DNA of 64,000 bases from Progne subis subis (GCA_022316685.1 JAKJHU010000036.1:2801036-2865035); one strand, 5' to 3'; shown: positions 11,481 to 23,327, numbered from the stretch's first letter. Made by a program: numbers and translations. The notes: generated from the sequence alone by a model not told the origin.

Positions 11481-12483
11481 AAAAGTATTAAACATGCACA
11501 AGAGATAATAAAACTTGGAGGCAGTCCAGCTACCTGAAAAGGCAGCCATCATGCATATCAAGGCACACCAAAAACTGAGCTCTGAATTGGAGGAAGAAAA
11601 CAAGCTGGCGGACAGAAAGGCAAATGAAGCAGCTAAAGGTGAGGTAGGCAGTCTTAATTCCAGACGGGCAAATTTCCATTGAAGGTAAGCCAAAGCACAG
11701 TAAAAAGGACAAGAGGGGTGGGCTATTACAGATAAAAGGAAAGGAAGACTTATGTTCCCCTCTTAAATGCTATAGTCATTAGTGAAGTAGGAACATGAAA
11801 AAACACATTGGGGAATAAATTAATTATTTGAAAGATTGAATCATAGCTAGAAATTTGTAAAATATAGTAATTTAGGTGACTTGCCAATGTAGCCTTTGCC
11901 TCCAAACTAATCCCAAAAATAATTTAAAACCAGAGCTTGGGCAAATTGGGAAAAATATGTACCTGGGCAGCAATAGCAAATTGATTTTTCAGAACTACCC
12001 AGGAAAGGAGGGCATGGATACCTATTGGTATTAACAGATACCTTTTCAGGGTGGCCAGAAGCTTTCCCTACCAGAACTGCCAAAGTGCAAGAGGTAACCA
12101 AAGCAGTGTTATAAGAAATAATACCATGCTTTGGAGTCCCAGCCAAAATGTTTTTAGATAGGAGGCCATATTTTATTTCAAAATTGTGTAGCAAATTAAG
12201 CAGCAAATTATAAAACTGGGGCTCAAACCAGAGAACTAGATGGACCAGTACATGATGTACAGCCTGGGGATTATATATACATTAAGTCTTTTGCAGAAAA
12301 AACTTTGGAACCACGGTGGGAGAGACCATTCCAAGTGCTCCTCATCATCTTTAATACAATCAAGATCAAGGAACAAAGCACCTGGATCCATCACTCACAA
12401 GTGAAGAAAGCTCCTGAGAAACTCTGGAAAGTTATATTGGGTGACAATGAACTAAAATTAAAACTTTCTTGGGAAAATAAATG
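11481..12483 (+). pseudogene. Integrase remnant
   Basis: Near 12018-12110 a frame reads a catalytic-core segment with TDTFSGWPEAFPTRT, as in retroviral integrases, followed by a stop. Near 12150 comes FLDRRPYFIS, the second Asp region. Near 12290-12400 is a C-terminal segment with LEPRWERPFQVLL, the gammaretrovirus-type GPY/F-like module with one key residue changed. Much of the core between these pieces is missing. Confidence 0.75.
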
Positions 12484-12533
12484 ATAAGTATAATATAACA
12501 ACTTTTTGAAAAATAGGAAAGCTTGTAATTGTA

Positions 12534-13260
12534 ATGGGTAATCAAATAGGTACAGCCTGGAAAGCTGTGGCATTTATGACCATCGCTATAACCACAGCTA
12601 ATGCAGCACCACTGCATTATAATGTGACTGGTAAATACAAGTGCCAAGGGAAAGCTTATGATTTTATCTCCTGTAAGTCTCTGATTCAGATGCTAAAAAT
12701 TACAAATGCAACTGTATAAGAAAACTTAATTTAACTTGTGCATTTGTAACTTTGTCAAAATTGAAGAATGTGATTTTTCCTATTAGGCACATATTGTATC
12801 CCACCAACATATAAAGGCAAACTTGACTACTGTTCAAGAAATATTGCCTGTGCCTATAGAGATGAACTTAATTTTAGTTGCACAATTATTGAAACACCGT
12901 GGATTAAAGAAAAGAAGAAAAAATTAGAAAGAAAGAGAACTTTGATTGCAATGCATCATGACACAGAGACTATACGGAGATTATTTAAAGGTTGGAAGAA
13001 GGCCCATCCCATCATTGGTGGGATGTGCTTTCTGGGTAGTCACCAGCTACAACTGGTTTGCTCAATACCTTGGTTTATTTGATTACTGTTTTGTTTTAAT
13101 TTAGTTGGTATAAGTTTGATTTTGTTTGTTATAATATTTCTTTGGAATTGGAGAATGCTGAAGCAACTAGCAGCTTTAATATTAAGAGCATATAGTACAG
13201 TTTTAAAGGACCCCTACCAGAGTTTTGCTAGATGAAGAAGAATTTACATATTAGTAAAAG
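12534..13260 (+). pseudogene. Probable env remnant
   Basis: A 61-codon open frame (12534-12719) starts MGNQIGTAWKAVAFMTIAIT and looks like a signal peptide followed by a short ectodomain piece with N-x-T sites, placed where env should begin. Later, at about 13085-13230, a frame encodes a long hydrophobic segment (SLILFVIIFLWNW) followed by a short basic tail, as at the C-terminus of a transmembrane subunit. Most of env between the two is missing or out of frame. The assignment rests on position and hydrophobicity. Confidence 0.5.
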
Positions 13261-13274
13261 AATTTACTAACTTT

Positions 13275-13292
13275 GAAGAAGGAGTGGGGAAA
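13275..13292 (+). promoter_or_regulatory. Polypurine tract
   Basis: An 18-base purine run with a single T lies directly before the 3' LTR, where plus-strand priming occurs in retroviruses. Confidence 0.8.
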
Positions 13293-13896
13293 TGAGACAT
13301 GACTTTAAAGAGTTAAGATTTTAGCTAAGGGTTAGAAGCAATTTATGTTGATCAAGATGTAAGTTAGATTAGTAAATGGTAGGTTAATGATTATTAGATG
13401 CCCAAGCTAGAGCTAACTATTATATTATAAGCTTGTTTATAGAAAAAGTGGAGTAAGTGAACTGTCATAAGAACAGATTGAAACTACTAAGAACAATGGC
13501 CAGCACCTGGATTTAGTATCAATCAGTCACAAAGCAGGGGACCTTGGACAGTGCCAGAGGGTCACAGAGACCTGATGAAGACTCTCCTGACTTCATCCTT
13601 TGAGACCACTGACCCAATTCGAGACCACCGAGCCAATTCAAGAGAAGAACTGTGCACGCGTGAAGGACTGATAGCCTCATTTTAATACAGAGCGGGGATG
13701 GGAGATGCTGGGGTTATGCATATGTATTGTATGTAAGATCTTGGAAAATAAATAGAGAGAAAAGAGCCTTGTTCGGGGCGGCCACACCTTTTGGAGATAA
13801 CTCCCGTGCCGCCCGCCGGTGAATAAACATACCACTTTCTAACTTTAATTGGTTAGAGGGTCCTTGTCCGTGACTATATCGGTTTTCAATGACTCA
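13293..13896 (+). repeat. 3' LTR of the provirus
   Basis: Equal in length to the 5' LTR, with the same ends and AATAAA at 13822-13827. It differs from the 5' copy at about 38 positions by hand count, without indels. It is followed by the target duplication GTTA at 13897-13900. Confidence 0.95.
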
Positions 13897-13900
13897 GTTA

Positions 13901-14820
13901 CACCACAGAAAAGCGTAGCTGCCTTTCTTATGCTGAACTTAAGGCTTGCAGGGTTGAAGCAAATCTTTGAGCCAACAAGGATGGAAGGAAAACAGGCCAC
14001 AGATATAAAGGAGCAGACAGGTGTTCACTTTTCCGAGCCATTCTGACATGAACTGACCTACAGATCACGTGCCTAAAGCTCTTCCGCATAAGCCAGTGGA
14101 TGGTGACGGGGAAGAGCTTCCAGGCAGGCTGGATAATGCCCCAAACAAACTGCAAACTCTGCTCATGCTCCTGCTGCATGACAGGGTCTCTGTCAACAAA
14201 AGGGATTTGCTCTGACTCCTTTTCCTGGACAGGAAAGCAACCCTCACCTAGAGCAAATATGCCAGAGAAATTTCCAGAATCATAATTTCAAAATGACAGA
14301 TAACAGATATTTGGGTCATAGTTGGACTCAATGACCTTAAGGGTCTTTTCCAACCTATAAGATTCTCTGATTTTACTGTATCAAAATGTGTTCTGAAGCC
14401 AGAGGACATTCAGAAATGATACCAGCACCAGAAGCTGCTGCCTAAGTCAAGCAAGGATTTGGTAGGTGCACAGCAACAGCTTGAATTCCATGAGTCTCGC
14501 TGCTGAGTAATCAACTGCCCAGTTGATCCAACTGATTTGGATCTCGCTCAAATCCAAGTACTATTCCGGTCAGTTCTAGGACCAGGGTGATGAGAATCCC
14601 ACTCCCCCAGCCCAGAGCCTATCAGACAGAGCTTCACAGTGCCCAGGCTGAGGTCGATGGGGCAGGATCCCACATGTCTCCCACCGTCCTCAGCACCCAG
14701 CCTTGTGCAGCTGCCTGCCCCAGTCCTGTAGCGAATCTCAGCCCACCTTATGCATGGGAAGTGTGATCCAGTGAACTCATGAGGCCCTGCGGAAAGCTAA
14801 GTGATAACTAAGTTTTCAGC
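13901..14820. other. Intergenic DNA downstream of MTO1
   Basis: No gene is visible. It contains a short CR1 3' end near 14.3 kb and otherwise plain non-coding sequence. Transcription from MTO1 probably ends just to the right, near the poly(A) signals at 14837-14846. Confidence 0.45.
14290..14380 (+). mobile_element. CR1 LINE 3'-end fragment
   Basis: GGTCATAGTTGGACTCAATG, then a CTTTTCCAACCTATAAGATT segment and an ATTCTCTGATT repeat, match the 3' terminus of avian CR1 elements, which ends in short ATTCTATGATT-like repeats. It is heavily truncated. Confidence 0.7.
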
Positions 14821-14836
14821 AAGTTCCAAGATAAGC

Positions 14837-14846
14837 TTTATTTATT
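14837..14846 (-). promoter_or_regulatory. Candidate poly(A) signals of MTO1
   Basis: Two overlapping AATAAA hexamers on the minus strand (TTTATTTATT on plus) about 525 bp past the MTO1 stop would give an MTO1 3' UTR of roughly 0.5 kb. Confidence 0.5.
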
Positions 14847-15369
14847 TTAAAAGAGGATGTGCAGGATGTGGCATTTACATTCAGCCTCCTACGTAAATTT
14901 AAATTCTGTGTGGCACACATTTCCAAGAGTCTTCTACTGACTGACACCACACCGAGACACCAGCCTGTGCGTAGTCACTGCACAGCTCTGAACACAAGCC
15001 TTGAACTCAACGGAACACACTTTTCAGCTCCAATCCTCTTGTGATGCCATGGGCTTTGCATGGTAACATTTCTTACTCATTTCAGAAAAACTAAACACTG
15101 TCCTTTATAAGATGCAGATTTTGACCATCTGGTCTTCCAAATGAGTGGAATTTAAAAAGCAGTTCTCCTGTCTCTCCATTTGCATCAGCAAAATCACAGG
15201 CTGTATTTAGGTTTCTGAGATTTACTTTGTGCATTCATCATCTTTGCTGTCACTGCCACAGAACCCAACTACAACTGCTTTGGATCCAGCCAGCATGGGT
15301 GTTATCTGGGAAGAGGCTCAGGAGCACAGGGAACCTTGCCACGAAGTCTGGGAGGACCAGTGCCATTCT

Positions 15370-18300
15370 CTACAAAGGTGTTTTAACAAACTTTGTCTCC
15401 TCTTCAGAAAACTCTGCTGAAATCTGTCTTTGTGAAGTTGCTTTGCCTGAGTACGTTTTCCCTGGGAAGCTCTCCCCAGACTGAGGCACAGCTTTTAGCT
15501 TCTCTGTCTTCCGGTGATCGGTTTTCACAAATCTCAGCAGGTTAACAATAGCAGCTGGTGTGATTCCAGGGATACGGCTGACTGCACCAATCTGCACATG
15601 GAGACAGGAACAAGTTAACCACCACCAAACCTACACACTGGAGCTAGTGAGAAATGAGATCAAAACCTGTGGGCGTTCCTTTCCCTGATTCTCTCACCCC
15701 CATGCCCCTCAAGAAGACAGAAGGGATTTCACTGCTGCACAGCCCTGCTGTGGCTGAATTTCTCACCGTCTGGGGGCGGTTTGAGTCCAGCTTCTCCCGC
15801 ACCTCTGCAGAGAGTGAGGCGTCAATGGCAAAGTAATCCAGGTCGTCTGGCAGCTGGAGCGCCTCATCATGACGTACTTCTTCCATTTCCTGCTGCTGAT
15901 TGACTACACACCACTCGTAAGCAGCTGTGGTGATCAGGGGAACAAGAAAGGCAGATATAGATAGTTACTCATGTGAAACAAGTCACTTGCAAGAAGTCTC
16001 AGAAGCACAATAAATTCCACTGAGGTGGTCAAAAGCTCCTGAGGAAATTTCCAGCCTCATAGATTATAGAGCCTAATTCACATCACTGCTTTGGAGGAAG
16101 GCATACTCTTTGATTTGTTACAGGAATTTAGATATATGGGTTGTTTATATCTTCTCATCACAACAAAGGATGGTGTATTTGATGGGGCAGTAAGGAGGGA
16201 AAAAACACAAAGAGTGATCTTACCCACAGAGTGAATCACCAGTGCATAAATGGGCTGTGGCTTATAGTAGGAAGCTCACACCCTGATCAGTGTTTAATTT
16301 CTCTAAGCAGCAACATGAAACACACTAGGACAACTGCTCTCCCCTTACTGAACAAACGTATAGAGATCACCACAAGAGAGCATAATCCTTGTACTCTACC
16401 TTCTATTTTCAATCTCTCTGCCAGCTCTCTCCATTGAGCAAGCTTGCCCAGGGGCTCTGGGATAGCCTTTGCCAGTATCTCCATGTTGACACCTTGATAC
16501 TGAAGGATGTCAAAGGCACTGTGGAAAGCAAGAGAAAACATTTACAGTAAAAAGGAAGTCACACTTGTAAAGCAGATTTATGGCTGTTCCAAGCTCAAAG
16601 TTATAAAGTTCTTAGCTTAATCCAGAACAACTGCAGAGCCAAGCTGAATTCCCTACTATCTCCTCTCAGTACACAGAAGAGCTGCTAAACTCTTCAAGAA
16701 GAGACCCATCACATAATTTACAGCAAGACAGAAAGTACAAGGCAAGGGCACCAAGAGAAACCTTTCACACAGACTCTGTCAGCCAGGTCTTAGTCACTGA
16801 TTTAAAACAAGAGAAAAGAAAAGATTAGATAAAGTATGAGTAAGGGGAGTAAGTTTTTGTATACAAGAACAGCTACCACCTGACAGCAGCCTGAAATCAA
16901 CTGCCCCTTTTACCAAGCTTTTAGCAAAGCTGCAACCCACTGTAAAACCATCCCTAGCTGGTAACTGTGTAAGGACAGCAAGAGCTGTCTGGGCCAGTGG
17001 AGCATTCTCTTGGTTTGAGAGCATGTCAGCACCAGGAAGTATGGACTGGTAGAAACACCAATGCCATGCTTATTCTATAGGGAAAAATCAGATTTGTGTC
17101 CTCTGAAAATGGTAAAGTTGGAATCTTGCAGTACTGACAGCTTCAGGAAGGATGGACAAATGCTGTGAAACAACTAGCCAGATGTGCTAAAGCATAGGTC
17201 AAACCAGAAAGCTCCAGGTGTAACCCTTACCTGACAGGTGACCTGCGATTGCTACTTATGGAAACTCCTGGTAGTAACCGTGACCATTTGGATATGCTGA
17301 ACTGAAGTGATTTTAGCGTTGCGATCCCATCCTCTAATGCGTCTCTCATCTTAACCGCTCGCTCATATCGCTGCTGCGACACACACCCAGCTTCTTCAAA
17401 CCCTGTGGAGACAGATGGCGTGTGAGACAAAGGTCTACCGGGCAGGCGGGGCTGGTCAGTGCAAGAGCTGCCACAGCGGAACACCTCTGTGAGTGAGCCT
17501 GGCGTCCGCGTTGTCCGGCCGCAGGGACATGCGGAACTCCACGCGGCTGGTGAACATGCGGTAGGGCTCGCTGGTGCCCAGCGTCGTGAGGTCATCGATC
17601 AGCACTCCCACGTAGCCCTCGGTGCGGCTGACGGTGAACGGGGGCTTGCCGTGAGCCCGCAGACAAGCATTGATCCCCGCAATCACACCCTGCACGGGCA
17701 AAACAAACCAAAACCATCAGCACCAGTACCAGGAAAATACAACAGTCTGTGCCACTTAGTCCACGCTGTTTCCTTCTTGTGACGTTATGAGTGTCTGAAG
17801 GGCTTCTTGGCCCCTGCTGATGTGTCTGGAGACAATTCCAATGTTTTCAATTATCCCCACTTCACAGCCTCCATGCTGAAATACTTGACAGGACTTTGAG
17901 TACTATTGTTACTGCAACCTTAGCGATAGCAACTGCAAATCCTTGTACAGATACAAGTAAAAATATCTTAGGCAAGTCTGGAATCAGGGTGGGCAACAAT
18001 AGTAAGAATATCTCATGAGCACAAAATAGGCCTAGCAAGACTATCACAAATGACAAGGTAATATCCCTTTCTGAGTGCTGAATGTACAATAGTCAGATTC
18101 GCCCACCTGAGCTGCAGCTTCTTCATAGCCTGTCGTGCCATTTATCTGGCCTGCAAAGAAGAGGTGCTGAACAAGACGTGACTCGAGAGAAGCAGTCAGT
18201 TGTCGGGGGTCTAAAAAGTCATACTGCACCCCATAGCCTGTGACACACAACAAGACAGATGTTACACAGGAACTGTCAAGGCAATCAGTGAGCAGAATGG

Positions 18301-21300
18301 CTTATCAATTCTATTTATGATTTCTGAACCAGCAAAGGAAAAATCACTGCATCCAGGAATCAGTTTTGCTTCATATTTCCTTTGTTTTGCTGCGCTCTAA
18401 ACAAAACCTGCTTTTCATTAACTAGTAAATAAATATGATCAATACATTCAAAACTATTCAGCCCCCTCACCTGGCTGTATCATCTTGGCTTTTTCCAAGC
18501 CTGGGACGGATTTGATCACCTGCTCCTGGAGCTCAGGCGGCAGCGTCATGGACATGCCTTGGGGATAAATGACATTGGACTCCAAGCCTTCGGGCTCCAG
18601 CCACACCTGATGTTCTCGGTCTGGGAAGCGCAGAACTTTTGATTCAAGAGAGGGACAGTACCTGCAACAGTTAACAGCATGAGCAGCACCTAACATGGAG
18701 AAAAAGTTACTTTCCAGAAGCGAAGCAGGAGAGACCCACAGCTCGAAACAGACTGCCAGCTGAACCCCTTGACAAGCCTGCCACAGGCTGATGCCACACA
18801 CTCACCGTGGGCCCCTGGTTGTCTCCCTGACGTGGTTGTTCAGGTGGAGGTTATCAGCGGATAATCTGCTGGGCCTTCAGGTTCGTGTGAGTCAAGTAAC
18901 AGGGCAGCTGATCTTCTGGCTGGAAGAGGCCAAAGCTCGGCCTAAGTTAATCTGGTCACAACACTGTATCCTTAATAAGTAACTCGGAGATCTCCAAGAC
19001 CTTTCCCATGACAGCTGGCTCTCTCTCTGGGAGCGGTCAGCAGCACTGTCATACCCACTGTACAAACTGAACGAGTGATCCGAGAGCTTGAGCAACATGC
19101 CCAAAACCAGACTGAGAACAGGATGGAACTTGGGAGTCTAAAAGTTCTATCCTATATGCCGTATTCCTAATTACAGGATGGATATTCCCATTAAATCAAC
19201 ACGTTACATCACAGCATTCAAACTGATCAGAGGGGAAAAAAAGCTCTGGAGTTAGAAGAATAAGTGCTGACCCTACAGCTAACAGCCAATTAATGGGTTT
19301 GGTGAAGAAAAGAAAAAATTTCCTCGGAGAGGAAAAATAACCATCCTCAAAATTCTGCAATTAACATAAAAAATTCAAAGTTTGGGAAGAAACCTCATCA
19401 TTTGAAGTGAAGTATTCCACTGATTTTTCTGATAAAGATTCAATAGACTCACATTCAAAATAGTGATAATGTAGCACTGTAACTCTTTAAAACTGCCAGT
19501 GAGTTATATATTAGTTAGCCATGACTCTTGTGATTTTACGTGGTTTTGATTTAGATTGGCTGAGTGTCGGTACAAAACCCTGAGAAATCATCTCACTGCA
19601 CCTGCAGAAAGGAACTCCATGGACCCATACCTCTTAGAGAACTTAATCAGCAGCTGAGGATCAAAATGTAATAAAGAATTGTTTAATGGTTGTCACATAA
19701 CTCGAGATGAATTAGATGCTATAGAGCAAGAAAGCTATCTTGAGAAAGTTAAGGAGTCAAAAGCCTATACACCCCAGAAAATTTGATTAATACATTGCAG
19801 GTGCAGTAAGGGAGCTACTTCATAGGCCTGTACACCCCAGAAACTTAATCAATAGTAACTAACTAGGACAGCAAATCTAATAAAGCACTGTTGGCTGGAT
19901 AAAACCTGGGTTATCCATTAAACAAAGACAGGTGAGATGTTCTGGTAGTAATAAAAGAAACAGAACACCTATACCATGATGCAATAAACTGGGCAGACTC
20001 TGGGAGTGTCCATAAAAAACTCTGGATGTTATAGCATATGTAAATGTCTGAAAATTGTTGTTTCTTCGAACATGTTCACGGTGAATAAATTTCCAGTATG
20101 TTCTCAATTTTGACACAAAATTGTTATTAGGACTGTTTGTCTAACAGCTTTTTGCCATTAGATTTAAAACTCTTTTGTTCTGTCTTGAAACAAAACCTCT
20201 CCACATACCAAGGACTTCAAGTGATACTACTTTTGCCTCATCCCAATTAAAAAAGGTTATTGCAATTCCTATATCCTCTGGGGCAAATTAAACTCCTAAT
20301 ACTTAACTCTGTGCTGTTTAATTACCTTATATAAAAACAGCCAATTTTCCAAGATTTTCTTCAGAAACCTCTTCTGCTTTTAAACTACTGTTTGTTAACC
20401 TGCCACCTCTCAGCTCTGTGGATAAATCCATCCTTTCCTAGTCAATACTACAAATTATCTCTAATTTCAACGTTTTAACCTTATTCCAGAGCTAAGATAA
20501 GAAGCCAGACACTGTAAATCTCCACACTATAGGTGTAATACTGGAAGATTTTGTAAAACCAGCCATGTAACCAGCACATGAAGAATAACACTAGTACCAC
20601 TATCACATTTCACATGACTCCGACTCCAGAAGTAAAAAAAGTTCAGTTCTCAAGTTGAGAAGTGAGAGTAAAAAGGTATTTGCACAAGTAACTTCTCCCT
20701 CACATTGAGAGTCCTCAAAAACGTAACACCTCCAGTGCAAATAAATCCCAGCTGCCTTCCCCAGCCACCAAACTCCCTGGCTGATTATGAGCACAGTGTT
20801 CCCAGAACCACTCCCCACCCGGCTCTACGGATTTGATGAGCCCATCGGATGGGTGCTACCCACCTTGATCCACACGGCCTCGCTGAGGAAGCTGAACGGC
20901 ACCGGAGGGTTGTCAGCTGCGCGTTCCTCCAGACCACTGAAGTCAATCGTATCCTTGGCAAGTCGGGGCGGTGTCCCAGTCTTCAGCCTGCCCACAGCAA
21001 ATCCCAGTTTCTCCAGCGTGTGAGCCAGCCCGATGGCTGGCTGGTCCCCCAGTCGCCCCGCCGGGTGCACCTCCAGCCCGATGTGGATCATGCCCCTCAG
21101 AAACGTACCGGTGGTCAGGATAACACTCCCAGCACATACTGTGCTCCCATCAGCTGAAACAGCAAGTTTTAAGAGATGTACACGTTCTAGTATCAACAAA
21201 GCCCCGGAATTCTGGTGCTTCTGTCTAAAACTAGACTAACAGTATTCACTGGGGGTTTATCTGCCTTCTATTATAAAATAATACCAGCAATTTCATAATA

Positions 21301-22926
21301 AAAGCATCAATAGTAATAACTACAGTAAGCAGCATGTAGTTATTTCTGTATATTTATTATTCCTAAGCAAGTTACCCCAAACAAAGAAAACCACTCCTGC
21401 GAAAAATACATATCCAGGCCTTTACTTTGGAAAGCTTGCTTATTAGAACTGCAAGGGGTAATGAAGTACAAGCCTGTTATTAATAGGACACCACAGTCCT
21501 GTAACATTGAGGGCAGCATACAACATTTACCAAATAAAATCTCAAAACACAGCATGGAATTCAGTATCACGAGCCTGAAGAAAATCAACTTCGTTAATGT
21601 CCCAGCATAGTACCAATGCAGGTACTTTTGACATTTTGTATTACTTTGTATTACACATATAAACCAGGTTTAGTTCAGCCTTTGCCTAAACCAGTTCTAT
21701 TGGCTAATTAATCTTTTCCACTAATTGTATAGAATGAAAATAATTAATTATATAATTAGAACTGGGTAATTCATCTTTCTCATCGGTGAGTCAGAAATGT
21801 TTACCCCAAAGGGTGCTCTTAGTGTGGAGTAACTGAAGGCACCTAGTGAGTTACGAGCACATACCCAGGACAAGTCCTGTGACTCGGCATTTCCCAGGAC
21901 GGCCTGGTTCTGGCTCTGCCAAGAGAAGATCCTCCACAGACGCCTCACGAACTGTCAACAGTGGTGTGTTAAGGATTTCTTTCTGTCGTGAAAGGAGTTA
22001 CTGCAAAAATCTAGGAACTTATGAGACACAAGGGCAATCCCAAACCCTGCCGATTTCGGAAACATCTCTTACCCACTTCCATTCTTACCAGGCCATTTAG
22101 CACTCAGTTACGGTACTATCCTAATCTATCAGGTAGAAGTTTTCATTCACATAAAGTTTTAGCTCAAATAAACTATTTGGTCATGAAGCCTGACTTGTAT
22201 CCACAACACTAGAGAATTTCTTAAACTATGCTGAGCTCCAACAACTTACACTGCCATCGAAATACCAAACATAAAGGTATCTAGGTTTGATGGGTAAATA
22301 ATGAAAAGCAACACATAGCCCCTTCCTTCCTAATCCTCAGCAGTGTATCCCGACTCCCGGCACGGCCCCCTCACCTGCATGTTCTCCTTGTAGAGGCCGC
22401 GGTCGATCTGTGCGCGGAGACCCCACACGGCCGGGCCCTTGCTGCGGTTCAGCACCTTGTAGTGAACGCCGGAGCGGTCGCACACGCGGCCGCACAGCCC
22501 GTCCAGGGCGTCCACCTCCCGCATGAGGTGCCCCTTCCCGATGCCGCCGAAGGACGGGTTGCAGGACATTTCCCCTGAGCAACGACATTGGGACACCCTC
22601 AGCACCGCCCGAAGGCTCCCGCGACCTCCCCGGCCCAGCGCCGCTCCCCACGCCGTGGAGACCCGAGGCGCCCGCGGCAGCTTCCCCCGCCCACCCCGGG
22701 CACCCGCGGCGGTACCGATGGTGCCGATCCTGTGCGTGAGCAGCAGCGTGCAGGCCCCGCCGCGGGCAGCCGCCGCGGCCGCCTCCGTGCCCGCATGGCC
22801 CCCGCCGATCACCACCACCTCGTAGCGCGGCGCTGCCGCCGCCCCGATCTCGCTGCCCGCCCGGCGGTGCCCGGGGCGAGGCGCCGGGGGCAGCGGCAGG
22901 CGGCGGCAGCCGCTCCGCAAGAACAT
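15370..22926 (-). CDS. MTO1: MTO1, mitochondrial tRNA modification FAD protein; frame broken in exon 5
   Basis: MTO1 works with GTPBP3 in mitochondria to add the taurinomethyl group to U34 of several mitochondrial tRNAs. Twelve coding exons (minus strand): 22716-22926, 22375-22574, 21865-21982, 20864-21153, 18806-18919, 18471-18661, 18107-18237, 17485-17689, 17231-17402, 16400-16518, 15767-15924, 15370-15591. The Met at 22926 opens an Arg/Pro/Ala-rich presequence suited to mitochondrial import, then the FAD loop GGGHAG (residues 41-46). The MnmG/GidA hallmarks [30 protein letters not shown] and [10 protein letters not shown] follow, and the C-terminal helical domain holds ELAERLKIE and [10 protein letters not shown]. 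All introns are GT-AG and their phases close, except that the exons sum to 2131 bases, one too many. The surplus base is in exon 5. Corrected length would be about 709 residues, against 717 in human. Confidence 0.93.
18806..18919 (-). pseudogene. MTO1: MTO1 exon 5 with single-base insertion and two stops
   Basis: The exon opens in frame with [13 protein letters not shown], as expected for the family. After codon 294 (CGC) an extra T (plus-strand A at 18856) turns the next codons into TGA TAA. If that base is ignored the reading continues [16 protein letters not shown] and joins exon 6 in the right phase at CG|G. The exon is 114 bases where 113 are required. Both splice sites are intact (acceptor CCAG, donor GTGAGT). 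The residue after THTN is Leu where human has Pro. Confidence 0.9.
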
Positions 22927-23327
22927 GGTGGCCGAGCCGGCCCTCCCGGCAGCGTCTCCTCCGCCCCGGAGCGAGAGGCGGGGCCGGCGGGAGCGGCGGG
23001 CCGTGCGCCTCCCCGCGGCTGGAAAAGCCGGGCGGTGCCGGTGCTGACGTGTGCTCGCCCCGCGGGAGGAGCCGCCCGCGAGCGGGAAAACGCTCCCCGC
23101 GGATTGGAGGGAGGCCGCGGCTTGGTTGTTGCTGCCGAAGCTTTCTTGTGCCCGGGTTGAAGTTGGCGGTGCCGGGCAGCGCCTCGCCTCCGCCCCGCTC
23201 GCCGTGTTTCGTTTCCTAGGGGAGGCGCGCTGCCTGGAAGAGGAACTCGCCTGAAGCCAGAGGCGGGAAGCCCGCCGCTCGTGGGGCCGAGCTGTCGTCT
23301 TGCGGGTGCGGAAAGGGAACAGCGGCC
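22927..23327. promoter_or_regulatory. Shared bidirectional CpG-island promoter of MTO1 and CGAS
   Basis: Only 401 bp separate the start codons of the divergent genes MTO1 (22926, minus) and CGAS (23328, plus). The stretch is very GC- and CpG-rich, has no TATA box, and carries GC boxes (GGCGGGGCC near 22977), a CRE-like TGACGTGT near 23044 and an inverted CCAAT box (ATTGG, 23103-23107). This is typical of bidirectional housekeeping promoters. The CpG-rich zone runs on into exon 1 of both genes. Confidence 0.75.
23206..23216 (-). promoter_or_regulatory. IRF/ISRE-like element in the CGAS promoter
   Basis: GTTTCGTTTCC on plus is GGAAACGAAAC on minus. It contains the IRF core AANNGAAA and differs from the ISRE GAAANNGAAA at one position. 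It lies about 110 bp upstream of the CGAS start codon. Mammalian CGAS is interferon-inducible through ISREs, so the site fits, but function is not shown here. Confidence 0.4.

Larger units (their letters stand above)
6889..13900 (+). mobile_element. Endogenous gammaretrovirus-like provirus, full span with 4-bp target duplication
   Basis: The element has two LTRs of equal length (604 bp), a primer binding site, a long leader, remnants of gag, pro, pol and env in the usual order, and a purine-rich tract before the 3' LTR. GTTA flanks it on both sides (6889-6892 and 13897-13900), a 4-bp target duplication as in gammaretroviruses. The integrase remnant ends in a gammaretrovirus-type GPY/F-like segment, which also points to class I. 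The 5.8-kb interior is shorter than a complete genome. Gag appears to lack most of capsid and nucleocapsid, and stops and frameshifts occur in every gene, so it cannot code for virus. A hand comparison of the LTRs gives about 38 differences in 604 positions (about 6%), many at CpG sites, so it is neither very recent nor ancient. Confidence 0.93.

Noticed and set aside
18851..18856. TGA in MTO1 as a selenocysteine codon or programmed frameshift
   Set aside because: TAA follows at once, MTO1 is not a selenoprotein, and the exon length itself is one base too long.
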